Source: Janthinobacterium sp. 17J80-10 (GTDB lineage: Bacteria > Pseudomonadota > Gammaproteobacteria > Burkholderiales > Burkholderiaceae_D). Taken from it: 64,000 bases of DNA. Numbering within the stretch: position 1 is the stretch's first letter; each line of letters opens with the position of its first letter. The position numbers and the translations under genes are program-made. Location: contig NZ_CP035311.1 of assembly GCF_004114795.1 (NCBI RefSeq), forward strand, positions 3,348,001-3,412,000. Direction: 5' to 3'. The notes below the pieces were generated by a model, which was given only the letters and a program-made list of their open reading frames with translations, had not been told where the DNA came from and did not search any database. Below, in pieces: positions 17,698 to 26,517 of this stretch.

Positions 17698-18543
17698 ATG
17701 AGCACAGCAATACGCAATGCAATGACGGTGGACGTCGAGGACTATTTCCAGGTTTCAGCCTTTGCGCCGCACATCGCGCGAGAAAGCTGGGATAGCCTGC
17801 CCTGCCGGGTCGAGCGCAACATCGACCGCATCCTGGCGCTGTTCGAGCAACAGAATGTCAAGGCGACGTTCTTTACGCTGGGCTGGATCGCCCAGCGCTA
17901 TCCAGCCATGGTCCGGCGCATCGTCGCCGGTGGCCATGAATTGGCCAGCCATGGCTACGGCCACCTGCGCGCCTCTGACCAGAGCGAAGCAGCGTTCCGC
18001 GAAGATGTCGGCAGCAGCAAGGCAATACTCGAGGATATCGGCGGCCAGAAGGTGCTGGGCTACCGGGCGCCGAGCTTTTCCATCGGTAGCAACAACCTGT
18101 GGGCACTGGATGTCTTGCAGGAAGCGGGTTACCAGTACAGTTCCAGTATTTACCCGATCCGGCATGACCATTACGGCATGCCGGATGCGCCGCGCTTTTC
18201 GTTCTACCCAAATGGTCCTGGCACGTTGCTGGAAGTGCCCGTCACGACGGTGCGCATGTTCGAACGCAACTTTCCTGCCGGCGGCGGCGGCTACTTCCGC
18301 TTTTTTCCATATGCCTTGTCACGCTGGTTCCTGCAAAAGGTCAACCGCGACGACCGCAAGCCCGGGATTTTCTATTTCCATCCATGGGAGCTGGATCACG
18401 AACAGCCGCGCCAGGCAGGCATCGGCATGAAAACGCGCTTTCGCCATTACATCAACCTTGGCCGCATGGAACAGCGGCTGCAGACCTTGACACGTGATTT
18501 TCAGTGGGATCGCATGGACAACATTTTTCTGACACAAAAATGA
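17698..18543 (+). CDS. XrtA-system polysaccharide deacetylase
   Basis: A 281-aa NodB-fold deacetylase. The N-terminal MTVDVEDYFQ supplies the metal-binding/catalytic Asp pair. ATFFTLGWIAQRYPAMVRRIVAGGHELASHGYGHL includes the His pair of motif 2. Further motifs are GYRAPSFSIG and a C-terminal PWELDHEQPR. It has no signal peptide, which is usual for this subfamily. It should deacetylate an N- or O-acetyl sugar of the EPS or its precursor. Only 6 bases separate it from the ATPase gene, and it overlaps the FemAB gene (ATGA). Confidence 0.92.
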   Translation: MSTAIRNAMTVDVEDYFQVSAFAPHIARESWDSLPCRVERNIDRILALFEQQNVKATFFTLGWIAQRYPAMVRRIVAGGHELASHGYGHLRASDQSEAAFREDVGSSKAILEDIGGQKVLGYRAPSFSIGSNNLWALDVLQEAGYQYSSSIYPIRHDHYGMPDAPRFSFYPNGPGTLLEVPVTTVRMFERNFPAGGGGYFRFFPYALSRWFLQKVNRDDRKPGIFYFHPWELDHEQPRQAGIGMKTRFRHYINLGRMEQRLQTLTRDFQWDRMDNIFLTQK

Positions 18544-19640
18544 ATACAGCCAACGCCGCCCTGATTTCAGCCCCAGAATCGCCCGCCCCCATTGCCCACT
18601 CTGACAGCAGCTCCGCGCTGCAATTGCGGCAGCTGCAGGAGGCCGATACGGCGCGCTGGGACGCTTTCGTGCAAAACTGCCCGGAAGCGACTTTCTTTCA
18701 CCGCGCCGGCTGGAAAAGCGTCATCGAACGCGCGTTCGGCCACCATACCCATTTCCTGTTCGTTGAATCGGCAGGAGAAATCCAGGGCGTCTTGCCGCTG
18801 GCAGAGATCAACAGCCGCCTGTTCGGACATTCCCTCGCTTCGCTGCCGTTCTGTGTCTATGGCGGCGTTGCCGCTGCGACTGACGCTGCCCGGCAGATGC
18901 TCGACGAGGCAGCGCAACAGCTGGCTGCACAGCTGCGCGTCGGTCACCTTGAATATCGCAACCTGGAACCCCGGCATGCGGACTGGACGGCGAAGCCGTT
19001 GTACGTAACCTTTCGCAAGGAAATCGATCCGGACGAAGAAAAAAACATGCTGGCGATTCCGCGCAAGCAGCGCGCCATGGTACGCAAGGGGATCAAGGCT
19101 GGCTTGCAAAGTGAAACCGACAGCAATATCGAACGCTTCTTCCATGCCTATTCGACCAGCGTGCACCGGCTCGGCACGCCGGTATTCTCGAAAAAATATT
19201 TCGCCATTCTCAAGGAAGTTTTCGCCGACGATTGCGAACTGCTGGTCATCACCAACGAAGGCCGCACGGTATGTGCCGTCATGAGTTTTTACTTCCGCGA
19301 TGAAGTCCTGCCCTACTATGGCGGCGGCACCGATGAAGCGCGCGCCGTTGCAGGCAACGATTTCATGTATTGGGAATTGATGCGCCGCGCCTGTGCCAGG
19401 CACTACCGCATTTTCGACTTTGGCCGCAGCAAGCTCGGCACTGGCTCATACGATTTCAAAAAGAACTGGGGTTTCGAGCCTGCGCCCCTGCATTACGAGT
19501 ACCAGTTGCATGCATCGAAAGCGGTGCCGGACACCAACCCGCTCAATCCGAAGTACCAGCTGTTCATCAAGATGTGGCAGCGCATGCCGCTGGCCTGGGC
19601 CAACCGGATCGGCCCGCACATTGTCAAGAACCTGGGGTGA
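18540..19640 (+). CDS. FemAB-like acyltransferase, XrtA/PEP-CTERM-associated
   Basis: A 366-aa protein of the FemAB/GNAT-like superfamily: WDAFVQNCPEATFFHRAGWKSVIERAFGH near the N-terminus, then a second GNAT half with YYGGGTDEARAVAGNDFMYWELMRRACARHYRIFDFGRSKLGTGSYDFKKNWGFEPAPLHYEY. Family members transfer amino acids from aminoacyl-tRNA or acyl groups; here it may add an amino-acid substituent to the glycan or its carrier (inference). The start ATG at 18540 overlaps the upstream stop; a start 36 bases earlier is less likely. Confidence 0.9.
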   Translation: MNTANAALISAPESPAPIAHSDSSSALQLRQLQEADTARWDAFVQNCPEATFFHRAGWKSVIERAFGHHTHFLFVESAGEIQGVLPLAEINSRLFGHSLASLPFCVYGGVAAATDAARQMLDEAAQQLAAQLRVGHLEYRNLEPRHADWTAKPLYVTFRKEIDPDEEKNMLAIPRKQRAMVRKGIKAGLQSETDSNIERFFHAYSTSVHRLGTPVFSKKYFAILKEVFADDCELLVITNEGRTVCAVMSFYFRDEVLPYYGGGTDEARAVAGNDFMYWELMRRACARHYRIFDFGRSKLGTGSYDFKKNWGFEPAPLHYEYQLHASKAVPDTNPLNPKYQLFIKMWQRMPLAWANRIGPHIVKNLG

Positions 19641-19643
19641 GGC

Positions 19644-20930
19644 ATGGAGCATCTTCTCTTCCTGGCACACCGCATTCCCTACCCCCCCAACAAGGGTGAC
19701 AAAATCCGTTCCTGGCATTTGTTGCGGCAACTTGCACAGCGCTATCACGTCCACCTCGGCAGCTTCGTCGATGATGTCAATGACTGGCAATACATCGACA
19801 CGGTCAAAAAGGTCTGCACATCAACCTACTTTGCCGCCCTCGCGCCGCGCCAGGCACGGCTGCGCAGCCTGGGCGGCCTGCTCGCCAGCCGCCCATTGAC
19901 GCTGGACTATTACCGTAACACCGGCCTGCAATCGTGGGTCAGCCAGGCCCTGCAAAGCGGGCAGGTCAGCAAGATCCTGGTATTTTCCTCTGCCATGGCG
20001 CAATTCGTGCCGCCAGTGCCAGCGGCAGCATCGCCAGGCCGGCAAATCCGGCGCGTGATCGACTTCGTCGATGTGGATTCCGACAAGTGGGCGCAGTACG
20101 CCGCCAGCAAATCCTGGCCAATGAAATGGATTTACCAGCGCGAAGCCCGCAAGTTGCTGGAATACGAACGCAGTGTGGCAGCATCCTTTGATGCATCTCT
20201 GTTTGTTTCACCCGAAGAAGCGGGCTTGTTCCGCTCCATGGCGCCGGAAAGCGCTGGAAAGATCGGCTACTTCAGCAATGGCGTGGATGCCGATTATTTC
20301 TCGCCAGCGCACGACTTTGCCACCCCCTTCGCAACATCTGAAGAGGCACTGGTCTTTACCGGTGCCATGGATTACTGGCCCAACGTCGATGCCGTGCAAT
20401 GGTTTGTGCGCGAAGTGCTGCCCGGCGTGCGGGCGCAGCGCCCGCACGCGGTTTTCTATATTGTCGGCAGCCGGCCGACGCCACAGGTCCAGGCGCTTGC
20501 CAGCCAGCCGGGCGTGCGCGTGACCGGCACGGTACCGGACGTGCGCCCCTATCTGGCCCATGCAGCTGCAGCAGTGGCGCCACTGCGCATCGCCAGAGGC
20601 ATCCAGAACAAGGTGCTGGAAGCCATGGCCATGGCCAGGCCAGTCGTGGTTTCGCCGCAGGCGCTGGAAGGCATTGTTGCCTGTGCTGGCGAGGAAGTGC
20701 TGCTGGCGGCGGATGCCGCAGCGTTCATTGCCGCACTGCTGCGCCAGCTCGCGCAACCGGTTCCCGGACTGGGAAGCCGGGCGCGGGAAAAAGTGCTGAC
20801 ACAATATGCCTGGCCAGCCCACCTGGCAACCGTCGAAGCCCTGCTGGAAGGCGGCGACACCACAGCCGGGCCGCACACTTCCACGACACCCCAGGCATCC
20901 GCCTACCCGCAACGAAAGGCTGCCCGGTGA
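19644..20930 (+). CDS. Glycosyltransferase, PEP-CTERM/XrtA system type 1 (GT4-like)
   Basis: A 428-aa GT-B enzyme. It begins MEHLLFLAHRIPYPPNKGDKIRSWHLLRQLAQRYHVHLGSF, typical of the first XrtA-associated sugar transferase family. Later motifs include DFVDVDSDKWAQYA, IGYFSNGVDADYFSP, LVFTGAMDYWPNVDAVQWF, and a donor-binding end, IQNKVLEAMAMARPVVVSPQALEGI. It should add one sugar to the lipid-linked repeat unit at the cytoplasmic face. It sits 3 bases after the FemAB gene and overlaps xrtA by 4 bases. Confidence 0.92.
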   Translation: MEHLLFLAHRIPYPPNKGDKIRSWHLLRQLAQRYHVHLGSFVDDVNDWQYIDTVKKVCTSTYFAALAPRQARLRSLGGLLASRPLTLDYYRNTGLQSWVSQALQSGQVSKILVFSSAMAQFVPPVPAAASPGRQIRRVIDFVDVDSDKWAQYAASKSWPMKWIYQREARKLLEYERSVAASFDASLFVSPEEAGLFRSMAPESAGKIGYFSNGVDADYFSPAHDFATPFATSEEALVFTGAMDYWPNVDAVQWFVREVLPGVRAQRPHAVFYIVGSRPTPQVQALASQPGVRVTGTVPDVRPYLAHAAAAVAPLRIARGIQNKVLEAMAMARPVVVSPQALEGIVACAGEEVLLAADAAAFIAALLRQLAQPVPGLGSRAREKVLTQYAWPAHLATVEALLEGGDTTAGPHTSTTPQASAYPQRKAAR

Positions 20931-22459
20931 ATTCAACCGTCCATAATCCATCGCGACTCTGGATCGCCTGCGCCATGCCGGCGATGCTCGCGCCCTTCGT
21001 CATCTACTTTGCGACCGCGCGCTCGATCGTTTCGATCTGGAACAGTTCCGAAACCTTTACCCACGGCTACATTATCCTGCCCATCAGCCTGTGGCTGATC
21101 TGGCGCGAGCGCGGGCGACTGGCACCTCTGACGCCGGCGCCCTGGTGGCCGGCATTGCCAGTACTGGCCGCATGCGGCTTTGGCTGGCTGCTGGCATCCC
21201 TGGGAGACGTCCAGGTTGTGCGGCAATATGCATTCGTCGCCATGATCCCGGTAGCTGCCGTGGCCGTGCTGGGCTTGCGCCTGTCCTGGCAACTGGCATT
21301 CCCTTTGACGTTTCTGCTCTTCGCGGTACCGTTTGGCGACGCCTTCATCGATCCATTGATCAATCTGACGGCAAATTTCACGGTAGCAGCGGTCGAGTTG
21401 ACCGGCATCCCGATTCTTCGTCAAGGCAATAACTTCTCCCTGCCCTCCGGCGACTGGTCAGTGGTGGAAGCCTGCAGCGGCGTACGCTACCTGATTTCCT
21501 CGGTGACACTGGGCTGCCTGTATGCCTACCTGACCTACCGTTCATGGCAGCGGCGGCTGCTCTTCGTGCTGGTCTCGATCGCGGTGCCAATTCTCGCCAA
21601 TGGCTTACGCGCCTTCATGATCGTCATGATCGGCCATTTCAGCGGCATGCAGCTGGCCGTCGGCGTGGACCACCTGATCTACGGCTGGCTGTTCTTTGGC
21701 CTGGTCATGTTCCTGATGTTCTGGATCGGCAGTTTCTGGCGCGAAGACACGCCGGCGCCAGCCAGCCCTGCACCGCATACCGCCGAAGGTGCACGCGTCG
21801 TCCCGGCACAGACTCGCCGCATTGCTGGCGCCGCCGTCGCTGCCATTGCCTGCATGGCCCTCTGGCCTGCCTATGGCTATTACATCGAGCGCACCGGCGC
21901 AAAACAGGAACAGGCAAATCTGTCGGGGTTTCAGCCCCGCTGGGAAGAAGGCACGCCGTTTACCAGGTGGCAGCCGTACTTCCAGAAACCCAATGCCGAG
22001 CTCACCCATTTTTTCCGCAAAGGCAACCAGCAAGCCGGGCTTACATTGCTGTATTACCGCAACCAGGATGACGACTCCGAACTGATCAATACGCAAAACC
22101 GCCTGGTCAGCGACGAGGACCCCAACTGGCGCCGTATTTCCAGCACCACCCGCCAGGAAATGCTGAACGGCCGGTCCCTGGCAATGCGCGAGGCCCAATT
22201 GCAGGGCGCTTCCGGCAAGCTTCTCGTTTGGCAATGGTACTGGGTCGATGGCGGCTTTATCGTCAGCGACTATGCTGGCAAGCTGCTGCAGGCGAAAGTC
22301 CGTCTGCTGCAGCAAAGCGACGACGGCGCATCGCTAATGATCTATGCACCGGTGGACGAGGACGTGGAAAAGACACGGGCAAGCCTGCGTGACTTCCTGG
22401 CTGAACACCTGGCGCCGCTCGAGCAAGTGCTGGCAGCCAACCGCCAGGCGCGCCCCTGA
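20927..22459 (+). CDS. xrtA: Exosortase A (EpsH/EpsI fusion)
   Basis: A 510-aa integral membrane Cys transpeptidase-like protease. The GTG start (20927) overlaps the upstream stop. About eight membrane helices fill residues 10-275. The catalytic Cys is at about 183 (VVEACSGVRYL), Arg at about 228 (NGLRAFMIVMIGHFSG) and His at about 249 (GVDHLIYGWLFFG). The region after about residue 300 is the periplasmic EpsI-type domain (WPAYGYYIERTG...FQPRWEEGTPFTRWQPYFQKPNAELTHFFRKGNQQAGLTLLYYRNQ). It should process PEP-CTERM proteins such as that at 2690-3427. Confidence 0.95.
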   Translation: MNSTVHNPSRLWIACAMPAMLAPFVIYFATARSIVSIWNSSETFTHGYIILPISLWLIWRERGRLAPLTPAPWWPALPVLAACGFGWLLASLGDVQVVRQYAFVAMIPVAAVAVLGLRLSWQLAFPLTFLLFAVPFGDAFIDPLINLTANFTVAAVELTGIPILRQGNNFSLPSGDWSVVEACSGVRYLISSVTLGCLYAYLTYRSWQRRLLFVLVSIAVPILANGLRAFMIVMIGHFSGMQLAVGVDHLIYGWLFFGLVMFLMFWIGSFWREDTPAPASPAPHTAEGARVVPAQTRRIAGAAVAAIACMALWPAYGYYIERTGAKQEQANLSGFQPRWEEGTPFTRWQPYFQKPNAELTHFFRKGNQQAGLTLLYYRNQDDDSELINTQNRLVSDEDPNWRRISSTTRQEMLNGRSLAMREAQLQGASGKLLVWQWYWVDGGFIVSDYAGKLLQAKVRLLQQSDDGASLMIYAPVDEDVEKTRASLRDFLAEHLAPLEQVLAANRQARP

Positions 22460-22472
22460 ATCCGGAGCCGCA

Positions 22473-23654
22473 ATGGACAAGCGCCCACTCATCGTACACC
22501 TGGTCTATCGACTGGATTTCGGCGGCCTGGAAACCCTGCTGGTTGAATGCATCAATCGCCTGCCGCACGATCGCTACAGGCATGCGGTAGTCTGCCTGAC
22601 CGATTACACGATCTTTTCCAAAAAAATCCGTGACCGCGACGTGGCGCTGCACGCCCTGCACAAGCCGGCAGGGCTGGGGCTTTCGACCCACCTGAAGCTC
22701 TGGCGCCTGCTGCGCAAGCTGAAGCCCGCCATCCTGCATACGTACAACCTGGCGGCGATCGAGTATGCCTTCACCGCTACGCTGGCGGGAGTGCCGATCC
22801 GCATCCATGCCGAACACGGGCGCGATGCCGCCGACCCGGAAGGCCGCAATCCCAGGCACAACCTGTTGCGAAAGCTGCTCGTGCCGTGCATCGACCGCTA
22901 TGTGCCGGTTTCCGGCGACCTCGCGCGCTGGCTGCAGAATGTGGTCGGCATTCCTGCCGCCAAGGTGCAACTGATCCACAATGGCGTCGATACCGGCCAG
23001 TTTCATCCTGCCCCCGAACGCCCCTCAGGTGCCGTTCGGCCGCAGCCAGTGCCCTTTGGCGGCGACTGCTTCGTCATCGGCACTGTTGGCCGCATCCAGG
23101 ATGTCAAGAACCATGAAGGATTGGTCGAGGCATTCGCCCACTTGCGGCAATTGCTGCCGCAGGATGCCAGTCTGCGCCTGGCAATCGTCGGCGACGGTCC
23201 GCTCCTGCCAGGACTGAAAGAGAAAATTGCCGCAGCCGGCCTGAATGATTGCATCTGGCTGCCGGGCGCGCGCAGCGATATCGCCGATATCATGCGCGGC
23301 CTTGACCTGTTCGTGCTGCCATCGCTGGCCGAAGGCACCCCAGTCACCGTGCTGGAAGCCATGGCATCCGGCTTGCCGGTTGTGGCCACCAGGGTCGGCG
23401 GCCTGCCCGAAGTGGTGGAAGAAAATGTCACCGGCCTGCTGGTGCCGCCTGCCGATGCACCGGCACTGGCATCCGCCTTGCTTTCTTTCCGGGCGCGGCC
23501 GGAACAGGCCAGCGCAGCAGGCGCGGCCGGCCGGCTGCGCGTAGAGCGGCAATACAGCATGCACGCCATGCTGGATGCCTATGTCGCGCTGTATGACACG
23601 CTGCTGGCCAACAAAACATCTTTCAAGGGAACCATCGCATCATGTGCGGAATAG
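22473..23654 (+). CDS. Glycosyltransferase, PEP-CTERM/XrtA system type 2 (GT4)
   Basis: A 393-aa GT4 enzyme beginning MDKRPLIVHLVYRLDFGGLETLLVECINRLP. Core motifs are RIHAEHGRDAADPEGRNPRHNLLRKLL, LIHNGVDTGQF, GTVGRIQDVKNHEGLVEAF, and the donor-site EX7E stretch PSLAEGTPVTVLEAMASGLPVVATRVGGLPEVVEE. GGAG lies 6 bases before the ATG at 22473. It should extend the lipid-linked EPS unit. The end overlaps the amidotransferase start by 13 bases. Confidence 0.93.
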   Translation: MDKRPLIVHLVYRLDFGGLETLLVECINRLPHDRYRHAVVCLTDYTIFSKKIRDRDVALHALHKPAGLGLSTHLKLWRLLRKLKPAILHTYNLAAIEYAFTATLAGVPIRIHAEHGRDAADPEGRNPRHNLLRKLLVPCIDRYVPVSGDLARWLQNVVGIPAAKVQLIHNGVDTGQFHPAPERPSGAVRPQPVPFGGDCFVIGTVGRIQDVKNHEGLVEAFAHLRQLLPQDASLRLAIVGDGPLLPGLKEKIAAAGLNDCIWLPGARSDIADIMRGLDLFVLPSLAEGTPVTVLEAMASGLPVVATRVGGLPEVVEENVTGLLVPPADAPALASALLSFRARPEQASAAGAAGRLRVERQYSMHAMLDAYVALYDTLLANKTSFKGTIASCAE

Positions 23655-25534
23655 TCGGCATCTTCGACCCTCGCGGCGAACAGGCAATCGAGCGTGTTGT
23701 ACTGCACGCGATGAACGAGCGTCAGCACCATCGCGGCCCGGATGAAGGCGATTTGCATATCGAGACCGGCGTCGGACTCGGCCACCGGCGCCTCTCCGTC
23801 ATCGACCTGTCGACCGGCCAGCAACCGCTGTTCAACGAAGACAACAGCGTCGTCATCGTCTTCAACGGGGAAATCTACAATTTTCGCGAATTGATGGCCG
23901 AACTTGTCGGACTTGGCCATGTATTCCGCACGCACAGCGATACCGAGGCCATTGTGCACGCCTGGGAAGAATGGGGAGAAGCGAGCGTTTCGCGCCTGCG
24001 CGGCATGTTTGCCTTCGCCATCTGGGACCGCAACAGCAAGACTTTTTTCGTCGCCCGCGACCGCCTCGGCATCAAGCCGTTTTACTACGCCCAGACGACC
24101 GACGGCAGTTTCATCTTCGGCTCCGAATTGAAGGCATTGCTGGCGCATCCAATGCTGCCGCGCACGATCGATCCTTGCGCAGTCGAAGAGTACTTCGCCT
24201 ACGGCTACGTGCCCGAGCCGCGCACCATTTACCAGGGCGTATTCAAGCTGGAACCCGGACACACCTTGACGCTGCGGGTGGGCGCCTCAATGGCTTCCCC
24301 AAAGCCCTACTGGGATGTGCCGTTCCTCCCGCTGGGTACGCTTACGGAAGCAGACGCTGCCAGCGAATTGAACGAACGCCTGCGCGAAGCCGTGCAATCG
24401 CACATGGTCGCTGACGTGCCGCTGGGCGCCTTCCTGTCCGGCGGCGTCGATTCCAGCGCCATCGTCGCCACCATGGCCGGCCTGACGCAAGAACCAGTCA
24501 ATACCTGCTCGATCGCCTTCAACGATCCGGCCTATGACGAATCTGCCTACGCAGCGCAGGTAGCCACGCAATACAAGACCCGCCACCATAGTGAGACTGT
24601 CGACAAGGATGATTACGCGCTGCTCGACACGCTGGCAGATCTCTATGACGAGCCCTACGCCGACAGCTCGGCGATTCCCACCTATCGCGTCTGCCAGCTG
24701 GCGCGCCAGCGGGTGACGGTGGCGCTGTCTGGCGATGGCGGCGATGAAAATTTTGCCGGATACCGCCGTCACCGCCTGGCCATGGCGGAACAGCGGGTGC
24801 GCTCGGCCATGCCGCTGGCCTTGCGCAAGCCGCTGTTCGGCGTGCTCGGCAAGATTTATCCGAAAGCCGACCGGGCGCCGCGCTTCCTGCGCGCCAAGAC
24901 CACTTTCGAGGCGCTCAGCCGCGACCTGGTGGATGGCTATTTCCATGGCGTGTCGGTCATGCCGGATCGCGTGCGGCATCGCCTGTTCAGCACCGCCTTT
25001 CGCGCCAGCCTGCAAGGCTATGGCGCTGCCGAAGTCATGCGTCGCCATGCCAGCGCGGCCCCCACGGACGATCCCTTATCGCTGATCCAGTACCTGGACA
25101 TGAAAACCTGGCTCCCCGGCGATATTCTCACCAAGGTCGACCGCGCCAGCATGGCGCATGCGCTGGAAGTGCGCGTGCCCCTGCTGGATCATCAGCTGGT
25201 CGAATGGATTTCGGGCTTGCCCTCGTCGCTGAAATTGCGTGGCCAGGAGGGCAAGTACATTTTCAAGAAGGCGCTGGAGCCGCAGCTGTCTCACGATATC
25301 CTGTATCGCGACAAGATGGGTTTTTCGATTCCCCTGGCCAGCTGGTTCCGCGGACCGTTGCGGCAGCGTGTGCGCGAAGCGCTGCTGGGGCCGGTCATGG
25401 CCGACAGCGGGATATTCGATATGGGCTTCGTCACTGAAATGGTCGAGCAGCATCAGTCGGGGCGGCGCGATTACAGCGCGCCTATCTGGATGCTCCTGAT
25501 GTTTGAAGCGTTCCTGCGCAAGGAAACTGCTTAA
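23642..25534 (+). CDS. Asparagine synthetase-like amidotransferase, XrtA-associated
   Basis: A 630-aa class II glutamine amidotransferase. The N-terminal nucleophile is Cys2 (MCGIVGIFD), and the glutaminase domain covers about 1-215 (HHRGPDEG, VFNGEIYNFREL). The synthetase domain has the PP-loop SGGVDSSAI at about 266-274 and SGDGGDENFAGYRRH. The ATP/ligase part ends LEVRVPLLDHQLVEWISGLP. This family replaces true AsnB in XrtA loci and may amidate a sugar acid of the EPS. Uronate-forming enzymes lie directly beside it on the opposite strand, which supports that idea (inference). Confidence 0.92.
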   Translation: MCGIVGIFDPRGEQAIERVVLHAMNERQHHRGPDEGDLHIETGVGLGHRRLSVIDLSTGQQPLFNEDNSVVIVFNGEIYNFRELMAELVGLGHVFRTHSDTEAIVHAWEEWGEASVSRLRGMFAFAIWDRNSKTFFVARDRLGIKPFYYAQTTDGSFIFGSELKALLAHPMLPRTIDPCAVEEYFAYGYVPEPRTIYQGVFKLEPGHTLTLRVGASMASPKPYWDVPFLPLGTLTEADAASELNERLREAVQSHMVADVPLGAFLSGGVDSSAIVATMAGLTQEPVNTCSIAFNDPAYDESAYAAQVATQYKTRHHSETVDKDDYALLDTLADLYDEPYADSSAIPTYRVCQLARQRVTVALSGDGGDENFAGYRRHRLAMAEQRVRSAMPLALRKPLFGVLGKIYPKADRAPRFLRAKTTFEALSRDLVDGYFHGVSVMPDRVRHRLFSTAFRASLQGYGAAEVMRRHASAAPTDDPLSLIQYLDMKTWLPGDILTKVDRASMAHALEVRVPLLDHQLVEWISGLPSSLKLRGQEGKYIFKKALEPQLSHDILYRDKMGFSIPLASWFRGPLRQRVREALLGPVMADSGIFDMGFVTEMVEQHQSGRRDYSAPIWMLLMFEAFLRKETA

Positions 25535-26517
25535 TTCGCCCAGGAACGATACCAGGCGCCGAACCGGTCCAGCCCCTGCTCCAGTGCCGTGGCTGGCGCA
25601 AATCCCACGTGTTCGCGTAACGCGTCTGCATCGGCATACGTTGCCGGCACGTCCCCTGGCTGCATCGGCTGGAAATCGATGCGGGCTTTCACGCCCAGTA
25701 CCTTTTCCAGGGTCTGGATGAAATCAAGCACCCGCACCGGCTGATGGTTGCCGATGTTGAAGACGGCATGAGGCGCCCCCCCGTCCGCCGGCGCCTTTGG
25801 CTTGAACAACAGCCGCACCACGCCCTCGACGATGTCATCGATATAGGTAAAATCGCGCCGCAGTTCGCCCCCGGCAAATACCGGGATCGCCTCGCCCTTG
25901 AGCATTTTTTGCGTAAAGCTGAAATACGCCATGTCCGGCCGGCCCCAGGGGCCATACACGGTAAAAAAGCGCAACCCGGTTGCGGGAAAGCGATACAGGT
26001 GGCTATAGGAATACGCCATCAATTCATTGGATTTTTTGGTCGCCGCATACAGCGACACCGGCTCGTCGGTACGGTCGCTCTCGCTGAAGGGCACCTTCGC
26101 ATTGGCGCCATAGACGCTGCTGCTGCTGGCATACAGCAAGTGCTCGATCTGATGCCTGCGGCAAGCTTCCAGAATATGGGAAAACGCCACCAGATTGGAC
26201 TGGATATAGGCAGCAGGATTCTGCAGTGAATAGCGCACTCCGGCCTGCGCTGCCAGATGCACCACCATCGCTGGCCGGTGTTGCGCGAACAACTGCTCGA
26301 CCTCGGCGGCATCTGCCAGCTCCAGCCGCTGGCAAGCAATGCCGCGCGGCGCAAGCAGCGCCGCCACCCGGTCGTTCTTGAGCTGCGGCGTATAGTAATC
26401 ATTGAAATTGTCGCATCCGATCACCTGGTGCCCCATGTCGGCCAGTCGGGCCGCGACAAAGGCACCGATGAAGCCGGCGGCGCCGGTCACCAGGATGGTT
26501 TTACTGCCGCTACTCAC
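25531..26517 (-). CDS. NAD-dependent epimerase, probable UDP-glucuronate 4-epimerase
   Basis: A 328-aa extended SDR. NAD binding is by GAAGFIGAFVAARL near residue 12. The catalytic triad includes SSSSVYGANAKVPF and YAATKKSNELMAYSY (YxxxK). The stretch RFFTVYGPWGRPDMAYFSFTQKMLKGEAIPVF, with DFTYIDDIVEGVVRLL, is characteristic of UDP-glucuronate 4-epimerases. It should convert UDP-GlcA to UDP-GalA. It overlaps the upstream ugd gene by 4 bases, which supports a UDP-Glc to UDP-GlcA to UDP-GalA route, and overlaps the convergent amidotransferase stop by 4 bases. Confidence 0.87.
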   Translation of the reverse strand: MSSGSKTILVTGAAGFIGAFVAARLADMGHQVIGCDNFNDYYTPQLKNDRVAALLAPRGIACQRLELADAAEVEQLFAQHRPAMVVHLAAQAGVRYSLQNPAAYIQSNLVAFSHILEACRRHQIEHLLYASSSSVYGANAKVPFSESDRTDEPVSLYAATKKSNELMAYSYSHLYRFPATGLRFFTVYGPWGRPDMAYFSFTQKMLKGEAIPVFAGGELRRDFTYIDDIVEGVVRLLFKPKAPADGGAPHAVFNIGNHQPVRVLDFIQTLEKVLGVKARIDFQPMQPGDVPATYADADALREHVGFAPATALEQGLDRFGAWYRSWAN